DNA of 64,000 bases. Source: Aspidapion aeneum (lineage: Eukaryota > Arthropoda > Insecta > Coleoptera > Brentidae). Positions 56,901-64,000 of the stretch are shown here, piece by piece. Under the pieces are notes generated by a model, which did no database searches, was not told the DNA's origin, and saw only the letters and a list, made by a program, of their open reading frames with translations. The stretch spans positions 69,754,886 to 69,818,885 of the forward strand of contig OY755039.1 of NCBI GenBank assembly GCA_963576565.1. The letters run 5' to 3'. How positions within the stretch are numbered: position 1 is the stretch's first letter; each line of letters opens with the position of its first letter. Both the position numbers and the translations under genes were made by a program.

Positions 56901-59900
56901 CTTTAGATAGTATAAATATGTATTCAAATATATAGAAAATGAATACTCGAAAAGTTCATTCAATTGTATTGATAAAGGAAGGTATTAAAAAGTATTCAAC
57001 GGGATAAATAATGAATTCATAAAAATTCATTTAAATGGATTGTTCTATAGCGTATTAGTATGTATTCAAATGTATTAAAAATGAATCCTCCTATGTTTAT
57101 TCGGTTGCATTCAGAAAGGAAGGAATTAAAAAGTATTCATTGGTATAAATAATGATTACATAAAAAGGTATTTAATTGGATTGCTTTAAAGGGTATAAAT
57201 ATGTATTCAAATATATAGAAAATAAATACTCGAAAAGTTCATTCAATTGTATTGATAAAGGAAGGTATTGCAAAGTATTCAACGGGATAAATAATGAATT
57301 CATAAAAAGTCATTTAAATGGAATGTTCTATAGCGTATTAGTATGTATTCAAATGTATTAAAAATGAATCCTTCTATGTTTATTCGGTTGTATTGAGAAG
57401 GGAAGGAATTCAAAAGTATTCATTAATATAAATAATGATTACATAAAACGGTATTTAATTGGATTGCTTTAAAGTGTATAAATATGTATTCAAATATATA
57501 GAAAATGAATACTTGAAAAGTTCATTCAATTGTATTGATAAAGGAAGGTATTGAAAATTATTCAACGGGATAAATAATGAATTCATAAAAAGTCATTTAA
57601 ATGGAATGTTCTATAGCGTATTAGTATGTATTCAAATGTATTAAAAATGAATCCTTTTATGTTTATTCGGTTGTATTGAGAAAGAAAGGAATTAAAAAGT
57701 ATTCATTGGTATAAATAATGATTACATAAAAAGGTATTTAATTGAATTGCTTTAAAGAGTATAAATATGTATTCAAATATATAGAAAATGAATACTTGAA
57801 AAGTTCATTCAATTGTATTGATAAAGGAAGGTATTGAAAGGTATTCAACGATATAAATAATGAATTCGTAAAAAGTCATTTAAATGGATTGTTTTATAGC
57901 GTATTAGTATGTATTCAAATGTATTAAAAATGAATCCTTTTATGTTTATTCGGTTGTATTGAGAAAGGAAGGAATTAAAAAGGATTCATTGGTATAAATA
58001 ATGATTACATAAAAAGGTATTTAGTTGGATTGCTTTAAAGAGTATAAATATGTATTCAAATATATAGAAAATGAATACTTGAAAAGTTCATTCAATTGTA
58101 TTGATAAAGGAAGGTATTGAAAAGTATTCAACGATATAAATAATGAATTCATAAAAAGTCATTTAAATGGATTGTTTTAAAGCGTATTAGTATGTATTCA
58201 AATGTATTAAACATGAATCCTTTTATGTTTAATCGGTTGTATTGAAAAAGAAAGGAATTAAAAAGTAATCATTGGTATAAATAATGATTACATAAAAAGG
58301 TATTTAATTGGATTGATTTAAAGTTTATAAATATGTATTCAAATATATAGAAAATAAATACTTGAAAAGTTCATTCAATTGTATTGATCAAGGAAGGTAT
58401 TGAAAAGTATTCAACGGTATAAATAATGAATTCATAAAAAGTCATTTAAATGGATTGTTTTATAGCGTATTAGTATGTATTCAGATGTATTAAAAATGAA
58501 TCCTTTTATGTTTATTCGGTTGTATTGAGAAAGGAAGGAATTCAAAAGTATTCATTGGTATAAATAATGATTACATAAAAAGGTATTTAATTGGATTGCT
58601 TTAAAGAGTATAAATATGTATTCAAATATATAGAAAATGAATACTTGAAAAGTTCATTCAATTGTATTGATAAAGGAAGGTATTGAAAGGTATTCAACGA
58701 TATAAATAATGAATTCGTAAAAAGTCATTTAAATGGATTGTTTTATAGCGTATTAGTATGTATTCAAACGTATTAAAAATGAATCCTTTTATGTTTATTC
58801 GGTTGTATTGAGAAAGGAAGGAATTAAAAAGTATTCATTGGTATAAATAATGATTACATAAAAAGGTATTTAATTGGATTGCTTTAAAGAGTATAAATAT
58901 GTATTCAAATATATAGAAAATGAATACTTGAAAAGTTCATTCAATTGTATTGATAAAGGAAGGTATTGAAAAATATTCAACAATATAAATAATGAATTCA
59001 TAAAAAGTCATTTAAATGGATTGTTTTATAGCGTATTAGTATGTATTCAAATGTATTAAACATGAATCCTTTTATGTTTATTCGGTTGTATTGAGAAAAG
59101 AAGGAATAAAAAAGTATTCATTGGTATAAATAATGATTACATAAAAAGGTATTTAATTGGATTGCTTTAAAGAGTATAAATATGTATTCAAATATATAGA
59201 AAATAAATACTTGAAAAGTTCATTCAATTGTATTGATAAAGGAAGGTATTGAAAAGTATTCAACGATATAAATAATGAATTCATAAAAAGTCATTTAAAT
59301 GGATTGTTTTAAAGCGTATTAGTATGTATTCAAATGTATTAAACATGAATCCTTTTATGTTTAATCGGTTGTATTGAAAAAGAAAGGAATTAAAAAGTAA
59401 TCATTGGTATAAATAATGATTACATAAAAAGGTATTTAATTGGATTGATTTAAAGTTTATAAATATGTATTCAAATATATAGAAAATAAATACTTGAAAA
59501 GTTCATTCAATTGTAATGATCAAGGAAGGTATTGAAAAGTATTCAACGGTATAAATAATGAATTCATAAAAAGTCATTTAAATGGATTGTTTTATAGCGT
59601 ATTAGTATGTATTCAGATGTATTAAAAATGAATCCTTTTATGTTTATTCGGTTGTATTGAGAAAGGAAGGAATTCAAAAGTATTCATTGGTATAAATAAT
59701 GATTACATAAAAAGGTATTTAATTGGATTGCTTTAAGGAGTATAAATATGTATTCAAATATATAGAAAATGAATACTTGAAAAGTTCATTCAATTGTATT
59801 GATAAAGGAAGGTATTGAAAGGTATTCAACGATATAAATAATGAATTCGTAAAAAGTCATTTAAATGGATTGTTTTATAGCGTATTAGTATGTATTCAAA

Positions 59901-62900
59901 CGTATTAAAAATGAATCCTTTTATGTTTATTCGGTTGTATTGAGAAAGGAAGGAATTAAAAAGTATTCATTGGTATAAATAATGATTACATAAAAAGGTA
60001 TTTAATTGGATTGCTTTAAAGAGTATAAATATGTATTCAAATATATAGCAAAATGAATACTTGAAAAGTTCATTCAATTGTATTGATAAAGGAAGGTATT
60101 GAAAAGTATTCAACAATATAAATAATGAATTCATAAAAAGTCATTTAAATGGATTGTTTTATAGCGTATTAGTATGTATTCAAATGTATTAAACATGAAT
60201 CCTTTTATGTTTATTCGGTTGTATTGAGAAAAGAAGGAATTAAAAAGTATTCATTGGTATAAATAATGATTACATAAAAAGGTATTTAATTGGATTGCTT
60301 TAAAGAGTATAAATATGTATTCAAATATATAGAAAATAAATACTTGAAAAGTTCATTCAATTGTATTGATAAAGGAAGGTATTGAAAAGTATTCAACGGT
60401 ATAAATAATGAATTCATAAAAAGTCATTTAAATGGATTGTTTTATAGCGTATTAGTATGTATTCAGATGTATTAAATATGAATCCTTTTATGTTTATTCG
60501 GTTGTATTGAGAAAGGAAGGAATTCAAAAGTATTCATTGGTATAAATAATGATTACATAAAAAGGTATTTAATTGGATTGCTTTAAAGAGTATAAATATG
60601 TATTCAAATATATAGAAAATGAATACTTGAAAAGTTCATTCAATTGTATTGATAAAGGAAGGTATTGAAAAGTATTCAACAATATAAATAATGAATTCAT
60701 AAAAAGTCATTTAAATGGATTGTTTTATAGCGTATTAGTATGTATTCAAATGTATTAAACATGAATCCTTTTATGTTTATTCGGTTGTATTGAGAAAAGA
60801 AGGAATTAAAAAGTATTCATTGGTATAAATAATGATTACATAAAAAGGTATTTAATTGGATTGCTTTAAAGAGTATAAATATGTATTCAAATATATAGAA
60901 AATGAATACTTGAAAAGTTCATTCAATTGTATTGATAAAGGAAGGTATTGAAAAGTATTCAACGATATAAATAATGAATTCATAAAAAGTCATTTAAATG
61001 GATTGTTTTAAAGCGTATTAGTATGTATTCAAATGTATTAAACATGAATCCTTTTATGTTTAATCGGTTGTATTGAAAAAGAAAGGAATTAAAAAGTAAT
61101 CATTGGTATAAATAATGATTACATAAAAAGGTATTTAATTGGATTGATTTAAAGTTTATAAATATGTATTCAAATATATAGAAAATAAATACTTGAAAAG
61201 TTCATTCAATTGTATTGATCAAGGAAGGTATTGAAAAGTATTCAACGGTATAAATAATGAATTCATAAAAAGTCATTTAAATGGATTGTTTTATAGCGTA
61301 TTAGTATGTATTCAGATGTATTAAAAATGAATCCTTTTATGTTTATTCGGTTGTATTGAGAAAGGAAGGAATTCAAAAGTATTCATTGGTATAAATAATG
61401 ATTACATAAAAAGGTATTTAATTGGATTGCTTTAAAGAGTATAAATATGTATTCAAATATATAGAAAATGAATACTTGAAAAGTTCATTCAATTGTATTG
61501 ATACAGGAAGGTATTGAAAGGTATTCAACGATATAAATAATGAATTCGTAAAAAGTCATTTAAATGGATTGTTTTATAGCGTATTAGTATGTATTCAAAC
61601 GTATTAAAAATGAATCCTTTTATGTTTATTCGGTTGTATTGAGAAAGGAAGGAATTAAAATGTATTCATTGATATAAATAATGATTACATAAAAAGGTAT
61701 TTAATTGGATTGCTTTAAAGAGTATAAATATGTATTCAAATATATAGAAAATGAATACTTGAAAAGTTCATTCAATTGTATTGATAAAGGAAGGTATTGA
61801 AAAGTATTCAACAATATAAAGAATGAATTCATAAAAAGTCATTTAAATGGATTGTTTTATAGCGTATTAGTATGTATTCAAATGTATTAAACATGAATCC
61901 TTTTATGTTTATTCGGTTGTATTGAGAAAAGAAGGAATTAAAAAGTATTCATTGGTATAAATAATGATTACATAAAAAGGTATTTAATTGGATTGCTTTA
62001 AAGAGTATAAATATGTATTCAAATATATAGAAAATAAATACTTGAAAAGTTCATTCAATTGTATTGATAAAGGAAGGTATTGAAAAGTATTCAACGGTAT
62101 AAATAATGAATTCATAAAAAGTCATTTAAATGGATTGTTTTATAGCGTATTAGTATGTATTCAGATGTATTAAATATGAATCCTTTTATGTTTATTCGGT
62201 TGTATTGAGAAAGGAAGGAATTCAAAAGTATTCATTGGTATAAATAATGATTACATAAAAAGGTATTTAATTGGATTGCTTTAAAGAGTATAAATATGTA
62301 TTCAAATATATAGAAAATGAATACCTGAAAAGTTCATTCAATTGTATTGATAAAGGAAGGTATTGAAAAGTATTCAACGGGATAAATAATGAATTCAGAA
62401 AAAGTCATTTAAATGGATTGTTCTATAGCGTATTAGTATGTATTCAGATGTATTAAAAATGAATCCTTTTATGTTTATTCGGTTGTATTGAGATAAAGGA
62501 AGGAATTAAAAAGTATTCATTGGTATAAATAATGATTACATAAAAAGGTCTTTAATTGGATTGTTTTAAAGAGTATAAATATGTATTCAAATACATAGAA
62601 AATGAATACTTGAAAAGTGCATTTAATTGTATTGATAAAGGAAGGTATTGAACAGTATTCAACGGGATAAATAATGAATTCATAAAAGGTGATTTAAATG
62701 GATTGTTCTATAGCGTATTAGTATGTATTCAAATGTTTTAGAAATGAATCCTATGTTTATTCGGTTGCATTGAGAAAGGAAGGAATTAAAAAGTATTCAT
62801 TGATATAAATAATGATTACATAAAAAGGTATTTAATTGGATTGCTTTAAAGAGTATAAATATGTATTCAAATATATAGAAAATGAATACTTGAAAAGTTC

Positions 62901-64000
62901 ATTCAATTGTATTGATAAAGGAAGGTATTGAAAGGTATTCAACGATATAAATAATGAATTCGTAAAAAGTCATTTAAATGGATTGTTTTATAGCGTAATA
63001 GTATGTATTCAAATGTATTAAAAATGAATCCTTTTATGTTTATTCGGTTGTATTGAGAAAGGAAGGAATTAAAAAGTATTCATTGGTATAAATAATGATT
63101 ACATAAAAAGGTATTTAATTGGATTGCTTTAAAGAGTATAAATATGTATTCAAATATATAGAAAATGAATACTTGAAAAGTTCATTCAATTCTATTGATA
63201 AAGGAAGGTATTGAAAAGTATTCAACGATATAAATAATGAATTCATAAAAAGTCATTTAAATGGATTGTTTTATAGCGTATTAGTATGTATTCAAATGTA
63301 TTAAACATGAATCCTTTTATGTTTATTCGGTTGTATTGAGAAAAGAAGGAATTAAAAAGTATTCATTGGTATAAATAATGATTACATAAAAAGGTCTTTA
63401 ATTGGATTGTTTTAAAGAGTATAAATATGTATTCAAATATATAGAAAATGAATACTTGAAAAGTTCATTCAATTGTATTGATAAAGGAAGGTATTGAAAA
63501 GTATTCAACGGGATAAATAATGAATTCATAAAAAGTCATTTAAATGGATTGTTGTATAGCGTATTAGTATGTATTCAAATGTATTAAAAATGAATCCTTC
63601 TATGTTTTTTTGGTTGCATTGAGAAAGGAAGGAAATAAAAAGTATTCATTGGTATAAATAATGATTACATAAAAATGTATTTATTTGGATTGCTTTAAAG
63701 AGTATAAATATGTATTCAAATATATAGAAAATGAATACTTGAAAAGTTCATTCAATTGTATTGATAAAGGAAGGTATTGAAAAGTATTCAACGATATAAA
63801 TAATGAATTCATAAAAAGTCATTTAAATGGATTGTTTTATAGCGTATTAGTATGTATTCAAATGTATTAAACATGAATCCTTTTATGTTTATTCGGGTGT
63901 ATTGAGAAAGGAAGGAATTAAAAAGTATTCATTAGTATAAATAATGATTACATAAAAAGGTATTTAATTGGATTGCTTTAAAGAGTATAAATATGTATTC
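32947..64000 (+). repeat. 283-bp satellite array, right block (~110 monomers, runs off the window)
   Basis: The same monomer as in the left block, unbroken to the last base. Each monomer has two related halves: one contains ATCCTTTTATGTTTATTCGG (141 bp), the other ATACTTGAAAAGTTCATTCA (142 bp). They share GGTATAAATAATGA, AAGTATTCA and TATGTATTCAAAT words. Recurring variants (GGGATA/GGTATA/GATATA after TTCAAC; TTCTATAG/TTTTATAG; GGTCTTTAATTGTTTTG) group monomers into types. Irregular units lie near 39365, 39665-39690, 41434 and 43672. Short open frames inside the array (for example 52644-52829, 53493-53678, 57176-57361) are products of the repeat: 283 is not a multiple of three, so no frame can persist across monomers. 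Confidence 0.97.

Noticed and set aside
52644..57361. Near-identical 61-codon open frames at 52644, 53493 and 57176, and 63-68 codon frames at 35385, 35668, 41965 and 46622
   Set aside because: All lie in the 283-bp satellite. The monomer length is not a multiple of three, the frames cover a single monomer only, and similarity reflects block duplication of the repeat and not protein conservation.
26897..64000. CRISPR array
   Set aside because: Although strongly periodic, the units are contiguous 283-bp satellite monomers with no short repeat/unique spacer alternation, in eukaryotic transposon-rich DNA.
26897..64000. Centromere with CENP-B-like box
   Set aside because: I looked for a 17-bp CENP-B-type box in the monomer and saw none. 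A centromeric role is possible for any such array but cannot be supported from sequence alone.

Overview
The window is repeat-dominated nuclear DNA from an animal, most likely an insect. It carries BEL/Pao LTR retrotransposons, an RTE-like relic, a jockey/CR1-type non-LTR element, hAT-like and pogo-like short DNA transposons, TTAGG-flavoured fragments and a very AT-rich satellite. No host protein-coding gene, tRNA, rRNA or CRISPR array could be supported. The species cannot be fixed from these data; a beetle or other large-genome insect is only a guess.

Layout. From 1 to about 2.07 kb there is a short inverted-repeat element and a decayed RTE-like reverse transcriptase relic. From 2.25 to 8.96 kb lies BEL-1, a complete but dead BEL/Pao element on the minus strand: 470-bp LTRs differing at 7 sites and a 5-bp target duplication (TTTGT). 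It sits inside an older GTTACT-rich repeat and is itself interrupted in the reverse transcriptase by a 720-bp Helentron-like insertion. From 9.0 to 10.85 kb there are two palindromic repeats. From 11.26 to 18.71 kb lies BEL-2, a second BEL/Pao element on the minus strand. Its LTRs of 815 and 814 bp differ by a single A in a homopolymer, its target duplication is GTAGG, and its gag-pol is open except for one frameshift. From 18.7 to 26.9 kb there is a mosaic of MITEs, minisatellites, a 269-bp tandem repeat and an unusual inverted pair of 15-bp minisatellites, separated by AT-rich sequence in which I see no genes.

From about 26.9 kb to the end, and evidently beyond, there is a head-to-tail satellite of 283-bp monomers, roughly 120 copies. 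Each monomer is itself a diverged dimer (141 + 142 bp, about 80% alike by eye). Copies carry shared variants at spacings of 849, 1132 and 5660 bp, so there is higher-order or block-duplication structure. One 3.2-kb non-LTR retrotransposon with a poly(A) tail interrupts the array at 29.78-32.95 kb.

How the parts relate. The coding capacity is all mobile-element enzymes: Gag, aspartic protease, reverse transcriptase, RNase H and integrase in the BEL elements, and apurinic-type endonuclease plus reverse transcriptase in the non-LTR elements. The nesting gives a relative age order: GTTACT repeat, then BEL-1, then the Helentron-like insert, with BEL-2 apparently the youngest insertion. I found no convincing new biological system. 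The most informative structures are the dimeric satellite with its block structure, the near-intact BEL-2, and the inverted-minisatellite composite at 25.3-26.2 kb.
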